Source: RGIG3102 sp045633415 (GTDB lineage: Bacteria; Bacillota; Clostridia; Oscillospirales; Ruminococcaceae). Taken from it: 64,000 nt of DNA. Where the stretch lies: assembly GCA_045633415.1 (NCBI GenBank), contig JAZQYH010000076.1, forward strand, positions 41,227-105,226, given 5' to 3'. The translations under genes and the position numbers were made by a program. Positions within the stretch are counted from its first letter, which is position 1. Each line of letters begins with the position of its first letter. The notes under the pieces were generated by a model, which saw only the letters and a list, made by a program, of their open reading frames with translations, made no database searches and was not told where the DNA came from. Shown here one piece after another: positions 53,849-62,901 of this stretch.

Positions 53849-56800
53849 TGGTATACAGAGTTTACGTTTCCAAGAAAACTGAATATGCAGGTGAAGACCG
53901 TTCCCTGTTCAACGATTTGAAATCATCCCTCGGTATCAAAGGTTTAAGAAATGTTAAAGTTTACAATAGATATGATATCGAAGGTGTAGATGAAGCTACA
54001 TTTGAAACAGCTGTTCAGACAATCTTCTCTGAACCACAGGTTGACGATGTAAACTACTCCATCAACATCGACAGCAAAACATTTGCTATCGAACTTCTGC
54101 CAGGTCAGTTTGACCAGCGCGCAGACTCTGCACAGCAGTGTGTACAGTTTGTAACAGGCGGCAACAGACCTACAGTTAAATATGCACGCGTTATCAAACT
54201 TTACGGCCATGTAACAGCAGATGAACTGGTAAAAATCCAGAAACATATCATCAACCCTGTTGAATCCCGTCTGGCTTCCCTTGAAATGCCAGAAACACTG
54301 GAAACAGTTTATCCACTGCCAGAAAAAACACCAGTTCTGGAAGGCTTTATCGATATGACTCCAGCAGATTTTGCAGGTTTTATCGCAAACTACGGTCTTG
54401 CTATGGATGCTGATGACCTTGCATTCTGTCTTGATTACTTCAAAAATCAGGAAAAACGCAATCCAACTCTTACAGAACTGAGAATGATTGACACTTACTG
54501 GTCTGACCACTGCCGTCATACAACATTCAACACAATTCTGGACGAAGTTACTATCGAACACGATGCAGTTAAAGCTTCCTATGAAAAATACCTTGCTATC
54601 AAGGAAGAACTTTATCCAAATAAAAACCGTCCACTTACACTTATGGACCTTGCTACAGTGGGCGCTAAATATCTCAAACGTACAGGCAAACTGAAAAATC
54701 TTGACGAAAGTGAAGAAATCAATGCCTGCAGCGTAAAAATCAACGTAAAACTGGACGACGGCACAAGTGAAAAATGGCTGCTGATGTTCAAAAACGAAAC
54801 ACACAACCACCCAACAGAAATCGAACCATTCGGCGGTGCCGCAACATGTCTTGGCGGTGCTATCCGTGACCCACTGTCTGGCCGTAGCTATGTATATCAG
54901 GCTATGCGTCTTACAGGTGCTGGCAACCCGCTGGCTCCACTTTCTGAAACACTGGAAGGCAAACTGCCACAGAGCAAAATCTGTCAGACAGCTGCTGCAG
55001 GTTACTCTTCCTATGGTAACCAGATTGGTCTTGCTACAGGTCATGTAGCAGAAGTTTACCACCCAGGCTACGTTGCAAAACGTATGGAAGTTGGCGCTGT
55101 TATGGGTGCTGCTCCAGCTAAAAACGTAGTACGCAAACGCCCAGCAGAAGGTGACGTTGTTATCCTTCTCGGTGGTGCAACAGGCCGTGACGGCTGTGGC
55201 GGTGCTACAGGTTCTTCAAAAGCACACTCTGTTTCTTCCCTGGAAGAATGTGGTGCTGAAGTACAGAAAGGTAATGCACCAGAAGAAAGAAAAATCCAGC
55301 GTCTGTTCCGTGACCCAGAAGTTACAAGAATGATTAAACGTTGTAACGACTTTGGTGCTGGCGGTGTTTCTGTTGCTATCGGCGAACTGGCAGACAGCCT
55401 GTCCATCAACCTTGATGTTGTACCTAAAAAATATGAAGGTCTTACAGCTACAGAACTGGCAATCAGCGAATCTCAGGAAAGAATGGCTGTTGTAGTTTCT
55501 GCAGCAAATGCTAAAAAATTCATCAAAAAAGCAGAAGCAGAAAACCTCTCTGCTATCCGTGTAGCTACAGTTACAGATACAGGCAGACTGGAAATGTTCT
55601 TCGAAGGTGAAAAAGTTGTTGACCTGTCCCGTGACTTCCTTAACTCTGCTGGCGCAGTTAAATTTGCACAGATTTCTGTTGCTAACGACAGCCTTACAGA
55701 CAAAGTTAAAGTAACAGATATCGAAAAAGACTGGACAGAACTGATGGCAAGCCTTAACGTTGCATCCCAGCGCGGTCTGGTAGAACGTTTTGACGCTACA
55801 ATCGGTGCTGCAACAGTTCTTATGCCATACGGTGGTAAATATCAGTCAACACCTGCACAGGCTATGTCTGCTAAAATTCCAACTCTTGGCAAAGAAACAT
55901 CCACAGCTTCCCTTATGGCTTGGGGCTTTGACCCATATCTTGCAAGCCAGTCACCATATTATTCAGCATATTATGCAGTAGTTTCCTCCACAGCAAAAAT
56001 GATTGCAGCTGGTGGCGACCTTAAGAATATGTGGTACTCATTCCAGGAATACTTCGAAAAACTGGGCAAAGAAAAATCACGCTGGGGTAAACCATTTGCA
56101 GCTCTGCTTGGCGCATTTGAAGCACAGCTGGCTTTGGGCATCGGCGCTATCGGTGGTAAAGACTCTATGTCTGGCTCCTTCGAAAACATCGACGTTCCAC
56201 CAACACTCATCTCCTTTGCTGCTGGTGTTGCAGATGCTGAAAACATCATCTCACCAGAATTCAAATCTGCTGGCCACTACCTCTATTTCCTTGCTCCTGA
56301 AAAAGATGAAAACGGCCTGTACAAAGCAGACAGCCTTGTAGATGTATTCAACAAAGTTACAAAACTTATTAAAGATAAAAAAGTTGTTTCCGCTTGGGCA
56401 ACAGGCTTTGGCGGCGTAGCTGAAGGTCTGGCAAAAATGGCATTCGGTAACAGAATCGGTGTTAAAGTAGAACCAACTATGACAGCACAGGACCTGTTCG
56501 GCAAATGCTACGGCGGCTTTATCCTTGAAACAGAAAAACCAATGCGCACAGGCAAAAAGATTGGTGTTACAATCCCTGAATACAAACTGAAAGTATGGCG
56601 TAGAGTTATCAGACTGGAAAAACTGGAAAAAGCATACAACGGCACACTGGATGGCATCTACCCAACAAAAGCTTCTGGTCAGTCAGATGTTAAATACGAA
56701 AACATCTCCTACACAGAAAGAAATAAAATCAGCCCAGCTATCAAAGTGGCACAGCCAAAAGTTCTTATTCCTGTATTCCCAGGTACAAACTGTGAATACG

Positions 56801-57549
56801 ACACAGCAAGAGCATTTGAAGAAAACGGTGCAAAAGCTGAAATTCTGGTTATCCGCAACAACCGTCCACAGGATGTTATGGACAGTGCAAAACGTTTGGC
56901 ACAGGCTATCAAAACAAGCCAGATTATCGCTCTGCCAGGTGGCTTCTCTGGCGGTGACGAACCAGATGGTTCTGCAAAATTCATCGTTTCCCTGCTGAGA
57001 AACCCAGAAGTTGCAAACGAAATCGAAGAACTGCTCCACAACCGCGATGGTCTTATGTGCGGTATCTGTAACGGTTTCCAGGCACTCATCAAGATCGGTC
57101 TCGTTCCTTACGGAAAGATCATCGACACCGATGAGAACTGTCCTACTCTCTCCTTCAACACCATCGGTCGTCACCAGTCCAAGCTTGTCAGAACGAGAAT
57201 TGCTTCCAATAAGTCTCCTTGGTTGGCTAACACCAACGTCGGTGACGTTTATACCGTTGCTATTTCTCACGGCGAGGGTCGCTTTATTGCGTCTGACGAT
57301 CTTGTAAAGCAGCTTGTTGCCAACGGCCAGGTTGCTACTCAGTACGTTGACCTTGACGGCAACGCTACAAGTGACATCCGCTACAATCCCAACGATTCCA
57401 CCTTCGCTATCGAGGGTATCACATCTCCCGACGGACGTGTGTTCGGTAAGATGGGTCACTCCGAGCGTATCGGCAACGGTCTTTACAAGAACGTTCTTGG
57501 CGAATTTGACATGAAGATGTTTGAAAGTGCTGTTAAGTACTTTAAGTAA
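53848..57549 (+). CDS. purL: Phosphoribosylformylglycinamidine synthase, single-chain (PurL-PurQ fusion); codon-use break inside
   Basis: 1233 residues: a PurS-like N-terminus (to about 150), two AIR-synthetase-like lobes with the ATP site FKNETHNHPTEIEPFGGAATCLGGAIRD, and a C-terminal glutaminase (from about 965, VLIPVFPGTNCEYDTARAF) with nucleophile Cys1074 in CGICNGFQ and the HGEGRF His/Glu pair. It converts FGAR to FGAM with ATP and glutamine. The frame is intact, but lysine codons are AAA up to 56979 and AAG from 57091 onward, with parallel shifts for Thr, Pro and Glu. The last 150 or so residues therefore have a different origin from the rest, or the assembly joins two genomes here. Confidence 0.93.
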   Translation: MVYRVYVSKKTEYAGEDRSLFNDLKSSLGIKGLRNVKVYNRYDIEGVDEATFETAVQTIFSEPQVDDVNYSINIDSKTFAIELLPGQFDQRADSAQQCVQFVTGGNRPTVKYARVIKLYGHVTADELVKIQKHIINPVESRLASLEMPETLETVYPLPEKTPVLEGFIDMTPADFAGFIANYGLAMDADDLAFCLDYFKNQEKRNPTLTELRMIDTYWSDHCRHTTFNTILDEVTIEHDAVKASYEKYLAIKEELYPNKNRPLTLMDLATVGAKYLKRTGKLKNLDESEEINACSVKINVKLDDGTSEKWLLMFKNETHNHPTEIEPFGGAATCLGGAIRDPLSGRSYVYQAMRLTGAGNPLAPLSETLEGKLPQSKICQTAAAGYSSYGNQIGLATGHVAEVYHPGYVAKRMEVGAVMGAAPAKNVVRKRPAEGDVVILLGGATGRDGCGGATGSSKAHSVSSLEECGAEVQKGNAPEERKIQRLFRDPEVTRMIKRCNDFGAGGVSVAIGELADSLSINLDVVPKKYEGLTATELAISESQERMAVVVSAANAKKFIKKAEAENLSAIRVATVTDTGRLEMFFEGEKVVDLSRDFLNSAGAVKFAQISVANDSLTDKVKVTDIEKDWTELMASLNVASQRGLVERFDATIGAATVLMPYGGKYQSTPAQAMSAKIPTLGKETSTASLMAWGFDPYLASQSPYYSAYYAVVSSTAKMIAAGGDLKNMWYSFQEYFEKLGKEKSRWGKPFAALLGAFEAQLALGIGAIGGKDSMSGSFENIDVPPTLISFAAGVADAENIISPEFKSAGHYLYFLAPEKDENGLYKADSLVDVFNKVTKLIKDKKVVSAWATGFGGVAEGLAKMAFGNRIGVKVEPTMTAQDLFGKCYGGFILETEKPMRTGKKIGVTIPEYKLKVWRRVIRLEKLEKAYNGTLDGIYPTKASGQSDVKYENISYTERNKISPAIKVAQPKVLIPVFPGTNCEYDTARAFEENGAKAEILVIRNNRPQDVMDSAKRLAQAIKTSQIIALPGGFSGGDEPDGSAKFIVSLLRNPEVANEIEELLHNRDGLMCGICNGFQALIKIGLVPYGKIIDTDENCPTLSFNTIGRHQSKLVRTRIASNKSPWLANTNVGDVYTVAISHGEGRFIASDDLVKQLVANGQVATQYVDLDGNATSDIRYNPNDSTFAIEGITSPDGRVFGKMGHSERIGNGLYKNVLGEFDMKMFESAVKYFK

Positions 57550-57559
57550 GAGGATGCGC

Positions 57560-57590
57560 ATGGGGAACTTTTTGAAAAAAGGTTCCCCAT
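57560..57590 (+). terminator. Hairpin after purL
   Basis: ATGGGGAAC...GTTCCCCAT stem continued by TTTTT/AAAAA, about 14 bp with a short GAA loop. No long T run follows, but the T-rich 5' arm and A-rich 3' arm resemble the other hairpins of this end of the window. Confidence 0.6.
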
Positions 57591-57677
57591 ACCCCTCAAA
57601 AACTTTTTAAATGGAAAGTTAATAAATCCCCGTTTGTTTTGTCCCAATTTTTTTGAAGTTTTTGAAAGAGAAGGGGT

Positions 57678-57721
57678 GCGGGGAGGAGAGAACTTTTTAC
57701 AAAAAGTTCTCTCCTCCCCGC
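57678..57721. repeat. Perfect 21-bp inverted repeat upstream of fhs
   Basis: Arms at 57678-57698 (starting GCGGGGAGGAGAG) and 57701-57721 (ending CTCTCCTCCCCGC) are exactly complementary, with two bases between. It sits only 18 bases before the fhs start codon, so it would form in the fhs leader. It shares its GGGGA...TTTTT/AAAAA...TCCCC style with hairpins at 57560 and 59433. Confidence 0.8.
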
Positions 57722-57738
57722 ATTGAAAGGAAAAGAAA

Positions 57739-59412
57739 ATGGCTTATTTATCCGACATTGAAATCGCACAATCCACAGAAATGAAGCACATCCGCGAGAT
57801 TGCAAAGACTGCGGGTGTGGATGAAAAATATCTTGAGCAGTACGGAAATTACAAGGCAAAGGTCGACTACGCGCTTCTCAACGAGAGCGACAGAAAGAAC
57901 GGCAAGCTGATTCTCGTTACTGCAATCACCCCTACCCCTGCGGGAGAGGGTAAGACTACCACCACCATCGGCCTTGCAGACGGTCTTCGCAAGATCGGCA
58001 AGAACGTTGTGGTTGCTCTCCGTGAGCCCTCTTTGGGCCCCGTTTTCGGTGTCAAGGGCGGTGCGGCAGGCGGTGGATACGCGCAGGTCGTTCCTATGGA
58101 GGACATTAACCTTCACTTTACAGGCGACTTCCACGCTATCGGCGCGGCTAATAACCTGCTTGCAGCAATGCTTGATAACCATATTTATCAGGGCAACCAG
58201 CTCAATATCGACCCTCGCAGAATCACCTGGAAGCGTTGCGTTGATATGAATGACCGTCAGCTCCGCTTCGTTACCGACGGTCTTGGCGGCAGAGTGAACG
58301 GTGTTCCGAGAGAAGACGGCTACGATATTACCGTTGCTTCTGAAATTATGGCAGTATTCTGTCTTGCTTCCTCTATCGCAGACCTGAAGGAGAGACTTTC
58401 TAAGATCGTTGTTGCATATACCTACGATGAAAAGCCTGTAACTGCAGGCGACCTCAAGGCAGTCGGCGCAATGGCGGCACTCCTCAAGGATGCGCTCAAG
58501 CCCAACCTTGTTCAGACTCTTGAGGGCACGCCCGCGTTCGTTCACGGCGGTCCCTTTGCAAATATTGCACACGGCTGTAACTCGGTTATCGCTACCAAGA
58601 TGGCGATGAAGTTGGGCGATTATGCCGTTACCGAGGCAGGCTTTGGTGCAGACCTTGGAGCTGAAAAGTTCCTTGATATCAAGTGCCGTATGGCGGGTCT
58701 TACTCCCTCGGCAGTTGTCGTAGTTGCTACGGTTCGTGCTCTGAAGATGCACGGCGGCACTCCCAAGACCGAGCTTGGTGCAGAGAATCTTGAAACTCTT
58801 GAGAAGGGAATTCCCAATCTTCTCCGTCACGTTTCCAACATCAAGAACGTATATAAGCTTCCTTGTGTGGTTGCAGTTAACCGTTTCCCCACCGATACCG
58901 ATGCTGAGATTCAGCTTGTTATTGATAAGTGCAAGGCACTCGGCGTAAACGTTGTGCTCTCTACCGTTTGGGCAGAGGGCGGCGAGGGCGGTAAAGCTCT
59001 TGCTGAGGAGATCGTAAAGCTTTGCGAAGAGCCGGGCGACTTCACCTTCAGCTACGACACCGAGGCGACCATCCCCGAGAAGATCGAGGCGATCGTAAAG
59101 AAGGTTTACGGCGGCGACGGTATTATCATCGCTCCCGCGGCGCAGAAGCAGATCGCAACTCTCGTGGCACTTGGCTACGACAAGATGCCTGTTTGTATGG
59201 CAAAGACACAGTACAGCTTCTCCGACGACGCCACCAAGCTTGGCGCGCCCGAGGGCTTTACCGTGACTGTTCGTAACGTTAAGGTCAGCGCAGGTGCAGG
59301 CTTTATCGTTGCACTCACCGGTGATATTATGACTATGCCCGGACTTCCCAAGGTTCCCGCGGCAGAGCGAATCGACGTTGACGACAACGGCAAGATCAGC
59401 GGATTGTTCTGA
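57739..59412 (+). CDS. fhs: Formate-tetrahydrofolate ligase
   Basis: Makes 10-formyl-THF from formate, THF and ATP, supplying the purine formyl donors and the methyl branch of one-carbon metabolism. 557 residues. The ATP loop is TPTPAGEGKTTTTIGLADGL (about residues 62-81), followed by REPSLGPVFGVKGGAAGGGYAQVVPMEDINLHFTGDFHAI and EAGFGADLGAEKF. The ribosome site is GAAAGG. Codons are AAG/ACC/CCC/GAG type, unlike the genes before 57.05 kb. A position next to purine genes makes metabolic sense, whichever origin this end has. Confidence 0.96.
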   Translation: MAYLSDIEIAQSTEMKHIREIAKTAGVDEKYLEQYGNYKAKVDYALLNESDRKNGKLILVTAITPTPAGEGKTTTTIGLADGLRKIGKNVVVALREPSLGPVFGVKGGAAGGGYAQVVPMEDINLHFTGDFHAIGAANNLLAAMLDNHIYQGNQLNIDPRRITWKRCVDMNDRQLRFVTDGLGGRVNGVPREDGYDITVASEIMAVFCLASSIADLKERLSKIVVAYTYDEKPVTAGDLKAVGAMAALLKDALKPNLVQTLEGTPAFVHGGPFANIAHGCNSVIATKMAMKLGDYAVTEAGFGADLGAEKFLDIKCRMAGLTPSAVVVVATVRALKMHGGTPKTELGAENLETLEKGIPNLLRHVSNIKNVYKLPCVVAVNRFPTDTDAEIQLVIDKCKALGVNVVLSTVWAEGGEGGKALAEEIVKLCEEPGDFTFSYDTEATIPEKIEAIVKKVYGGDGIIIAPAAQKQIATLVALGYDKMPVCMAKTQYSFSDDATKLGAPEGFTVTVRNVKVSAGAGFIVALTGDIMTMPGLPKVPAAERIDVDDNGKISGLF

Positions 59413-59432
59413 TATTTGATATATGATATTTG

Positions 59433-59476
59433 TGGGGAGTGGAGAAGCTTCTTGAAAGAAGCTTTTCCACTCCCCA
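59433..59476 (+). terminator. Hairpin terminator of fhs
   Basis: 18-bp stem (arms 59433-59450 and 59459-59476, beginning TGGGGAGTGGAG; one G-T pair) with an eight-base loop. T-rich sequence follows at about 59487-59491. Confidence 0.7.
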
Positions 59477-59657
59477 TACTCCACCCTTTTTCAAGAACAT
59501 TATAAAAAATTAATGGAAATGTTGACATTGTGAGTTGTGTCCGCGGACTTGAAATTGTTACACTTTAAAACTATTGACAACGCAGAATATTCATGATAAA
59601 ATGATATTGTTGAAGTATGTTTTGCTTTGAAATCAATTTTACAAAGGAGCACCTTGT

Positions 59658-62627
59658 ATGGATCAGCGCAGAATATGGGTAAAAATCTTAGCGATGCTTT
59701 TGCTTGTGTGTATGCTTTTTTGCAACGCCGGCATGATATTGCCGATTATTGCTGAGGATGTGAATATGAGCTATATTGTTTCAGATTACCTTATGGATTT
59801 TGTCAATCCCGATAATGCGGGGTCTGTCTTTATCGGGGCGCACAACATTTCTGTGGAGACCGTGGAGGGCTCTGTAAGGCTGGTGCTTTGGGACACGGGA
59901 GATGGATATTGTGATGACCCGTATATCAGCATCAGATTGCCGTCTTCGGCGATAGATTCCGAGAAATATCCTTATTTGGCGATGCTTGTGAAAACAAATA
60001 AGAGCGATATCAGAGGAGAATGGCGCTTCAAAACAACGAAGACAGACAGTTTGTTTCCTTGTCAAGCCATAAACTATCAGAACACGAATGATTGGCAACT
60101 TGTCGTTTGCAAGCTGACCGATCTTTCAACGGTGTATTACGCTCCCAACTATACTCCGTACACGGGAATTTACACCGAATTGAGATTGGATATGTTTGAT
60201 AATTTCAAGGGGCAGATCCCTGCAAATACCGAATATTATATCAAAGCACTTGCTTTTTATAAGACGGCGGAGGAAGCGGCAGGGTTCATCAATTTCCAAT
60301 CCGATTACGTGGCGGAAGAGGAGGAGACCTTTGATGTCAACTATGCAGATTTTTGGCTCGGAGAGGAGTTTGCAGATCCTGCAAACAGCAAGAGAATGAA
60401 CTGGCTGAGCTACGGCTTTACAGGAGCTACGGCGCCGGTTGATCAGTTTTTGAAGGAAGGATACGGCGGTATCGTTTCCAACGTCAATTTCAATCAGAAA
60501 TATCTTATGGATCCCGAAGAGTTCGCGATTCTTAAAAAGGTATACGACTATGCCGCAGAAAAGGATATGACTCTTTGGATCTACGACGAATATCAGTGGC
60601 CCAGCGGAAAGGCATATGGCCTTGTTCTTGACGCTCAGCCCGAGAGAAAGTGGGAATCCACGGGAATCGAGCATATCGTTGTGAAGGGCAGTGGAGGAAC
60701 TGCATCCTACAAGCTTGGAGCAACCCATGGTTCCGACGTAGAGATCGGCATCATGCAGGCGGTGCTTACAGACGGAAGCGGCTCCGCCAATCTTGACGTT
60801 AGCAATAGCGGAAGTGTTTCTGTCGCCGCGTCGGGCAATTGGACCCTTGACCTATACGTTCTTCGCTATACCTATGATGGCGGCGAGGACAGAACCAAGT
60901 TTGATACCTTGCGAGACGTTGATTTGCTTAACCCCGATGCGGTCAAATATTTCATCGAGATCACGCACGAGCAGTACAAAAAATATCTTGGCGAGTCCTT
61001 TAAAAATATTACGGCATTCTTTACAGATGAGCCTCAACTTGGTAACAGAGATATGCAGCACTACGTTGTGTGGACAGGGGGGCTTGCAGAGAGGTTTTAT
61101 GACACCTATGGATATCACATCAATTTGCCCAGCCTGTTCTCGGGTTCAACCGATTACGACCGTATGGTCAGATTGAATTATTATCAGCTGGTTGCCACGA
61201 TGTTCAAGGAGTCCTATATCGATCAGGTTACCGCGTGGTGTGAGGCAAACGGTGTTGCCGCCTCGGGTCACCTCCTGTTTGAGGAGAATATGAATGACCA
61301 TATCGAAACCTATGGCGGAAACTTTATGCAGGTCGTTGGCGGTATGACCATTCCCGGTGCCGACGTGCTTTGGGTAGATCCGGGGCACTTGCTGAGAGAT
61401 AACAATATCGGAAGCTTTATGGGATTGCGTTACGTAGCCTCTGCCGCGAAAAATGCAGGTAAGAACAACGTAATGGTAGAGTACAGCCCAAATGCTACCA
61501 ATACTCTCCAAAATAATGCAGACATTTTGGGTGTTTCGATCGGCGGTCTTTCCATTACCCGCTTGTTAGGCACAAATATTTACAACGTGATCAATCCCAC
61601 CAAGGACTATTCCATGACGCAGATCAACAAGCTGAACACCTATATCGGACGCTTGAACACGATTCTTGACGAAACGATTGAAAGCGGCTCTTTGGCGGTG
61701 TTTTATCCGATTGCTACGGTGCAGGCTGCTCACGATGCTGACAGAGATCATTCCTCCACCTCGGGTAAGAGTACCAATGCGGTCAATATAGACGATGATT
61801 TTCAGTCGTTGTGTCTGACACTTTTGCAAAATCAGTATCTTTTTACGGTGCTTGATGACGAAAGCATTTGCAATGCCAAAATCAACAAAGAGGGAAGACT
61901 TGTGGTTGGAAACGGTTGCTATTCGACCATCATTCTTCCTTATACCGAGTACATTTCGGTAGAGGCGCTTAGGAAGCTTGCTGATTTTGAAGCGGCAGGA
62001 GGTACGGTGTTTTTCTACAAAACCACTCCTGCTCATGCGCTTATGCCCGGCGGTGAAGAGCAGATAGCAAGCATTATGGCGGGCTTTCGGAATGAGGAGA
62101 TCTATTCGCTGAACGCATTGATGAAAAATATCAGAAATTGCGTTTCCACAAATCTTTCCGTAGAGGTTGCGGACGGTCAGAGCAAGGCGCTTCTTATGGG
62201 TGATTTTGAATCTTCCGACAGAGACGTTACCTTCCTTGTAAACACAAGCGACACTCAAATGAATGTTGAGTGGAGCTATGCCGATGGATTTAAGGGCATT
62301 GCCACCATCTACTATCCCGGGTCGGGAAATATCGTGAATGTTGATATGTCCGAAGGGGCGATGGAGGTCACAATACCTGCGTATCAGGGCGTTTTGGTGG
62401 TGCGCGAAGATGAAAATGATCTTGCCCACGGAATAGATGCGGAAGAAACTACGCAAATCGGCTCGGAGGAGAGCTCTGAAAGTGGTTCGGAAGAGGCTTC
62501 ACAGAAAGTCGACAGCGATAAAAAGAGCGGATGCAAATCTGCACTTGGTAGCTCTGCCATTGTTTGTGCGGTTTCTGTGATTGCTTGTGGCGCTGTGCTT
62601 TCAAAGCGTGGCAAAAAACACCGATAA
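59658..62627 (+). CDS. Large secreted glycoside-hydrolase-like protein (GH106-like catalytic core) with C-terminal membrane anchor
   Basis: 989 residues. A signal peptide (about 8-32) precedes a beta-rich N-terminal domain (about 40-215) resembling a carbohydrate-binding module. A TIM-barrel-like region (about 230-640) shows LWIYDEYQWPSGKAYG, ITAFFTDEPQL and AASGHLLFEENMNDH, features seen in GH106 rhamnosidase-type enzymes. C-terminal beta domains and a Ser/Glu-rich linker lead to a hydrophobic helix (about 965-983) with a basic tail, SKRGKKHR, which should anchor it at the cell surface. The substrate is unproven. AAAGGAG lies ahead of the ATG. Codons are of the post-57 kb type. Confidence 0.75.
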   Translation: MDQRRIWVKILAMLLLVCMLFCNAGMILPIIAEDVNMSYIVSDYLMDFVNPDNAGSVFIGAHNISVETVEGSVRLVLWDTGDGYCDDPYISIRLPSSAIDSEKYPYLAMLVKTNKSDIRGEWRFKTTKTDSLFPCQAINYQNTNDWQLVVCKLTDLSTVYYAPNYTPYTGIYTELRLDMFDNFKGQIPANTEYYIKALAFYKTAEEAAGFINFQSDYVAEEEETFDVNYADFWLGEEFADPANSKRMNWLSYGFTGATAPVDQFLKEGYGGIVSNVNFNQKYLMDPEEFAILKKVYDYAAEKDMTLWIYDEYQWPSGKAYGLVLDAQPERKWESTGIEHIVVKGSGGTASYKLGATHGSDVEIGIMQAVLTDGSGSANLDVSNSGSVSVAASGNWTLDLYVLRYTYDGGEDRTKFDTLRDVDLLNPDAVKYFIEITHEQYKKYLGESFKNITAFFTDEPQLGNRDMQHYVVWTGGLAERFYDTYGYHINLPSLFSGSTDYDRMVRLNYYQLVATMFKESYIDQVTAWCEANGVAASGHLLFEENMNDHIETYGGNFMQVVGGMTIPGADVLWVDPGHLLRDNNIGSFMGLRYVASAAKNAGKNNVMVEYSPNATNTLQNNADILGVSIGGLSITRLLGTNIYNVINPTKDYSMTQINKLNTYIGRLNTILDETIESGSLAVFYPIATVQAAHDADRDHSSTSGKSTNAVNIDDDFQSLCLTLLQNQYLFTVLDDESICNAKINKEGRLVVGNGCYSTIILPYTEYISVEALRKLADFEAAGGTVFFYKTTPAHALMPGGEEQIASIMAGFRNEEIYSLNALMKNIRNCVSTNLSVEVADGQSKALLMGDFESSDRDVTFLVNTSDTQMNVEWSYADGFKGIATIYYPGSGNIVNVDMSEGAMEVTIPAYQGVLVVREDENDLAHGIDAEETTQIGSEESSESGSEEASQKVDSDKKSGCKSALGSSAIVCAVSVIACGAVLSKRGKKHR

Positions 62628-62650
62628 TTTGGTGATACTTTTTAAAAATC

Positions 62651-62687
62651 AAAAAGTCATAGTTTCTTATGTGAACTATGACTTTTT
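62651..62687 (+). terminator. Terminator after the glycoside-hydrolase-like gene
   Basis: AAAAAGTCATAGTT/AACTATGACTTTTT, a perfect 14-bp stem with a nine-base loop, ending in T6. Confidence 0.9.
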
Positions 62688-62901
62688 TGATTGTTGAGCG
62701 TTGTATTCAGCCCCATTTTGAGCTTGGTTTTATGATTTTGACAAAAGATATTTTTAGGGGAGATAAGAAAACTGTTAATTGTGACATTTTTGATAAAATT
62801 GCGGCTTCTCGCTTGACATTGGGCTCAATTCGTGATATAATAATACGAATATAAATAGGGCTAATTTGTAGTTTGTAAATTTTTAGGAATGGAGAATGAA
62901 A

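Noticed and set aside
53944..55062. A 372-residue minus-strand frame inside purL
   Set aside because: Cysteine- and phenylalanine-rich shadow translation typical of antisense to AAA/ACA/GAA-rich coding; no ribosome site or family.
57748..59484. A 578-residue open frame on the minus strand opposite fhs
   Set aside because: It is the mirror of a conserved, highly biased gene. The peptide shows no motif and fhs is certain on the plus strand.
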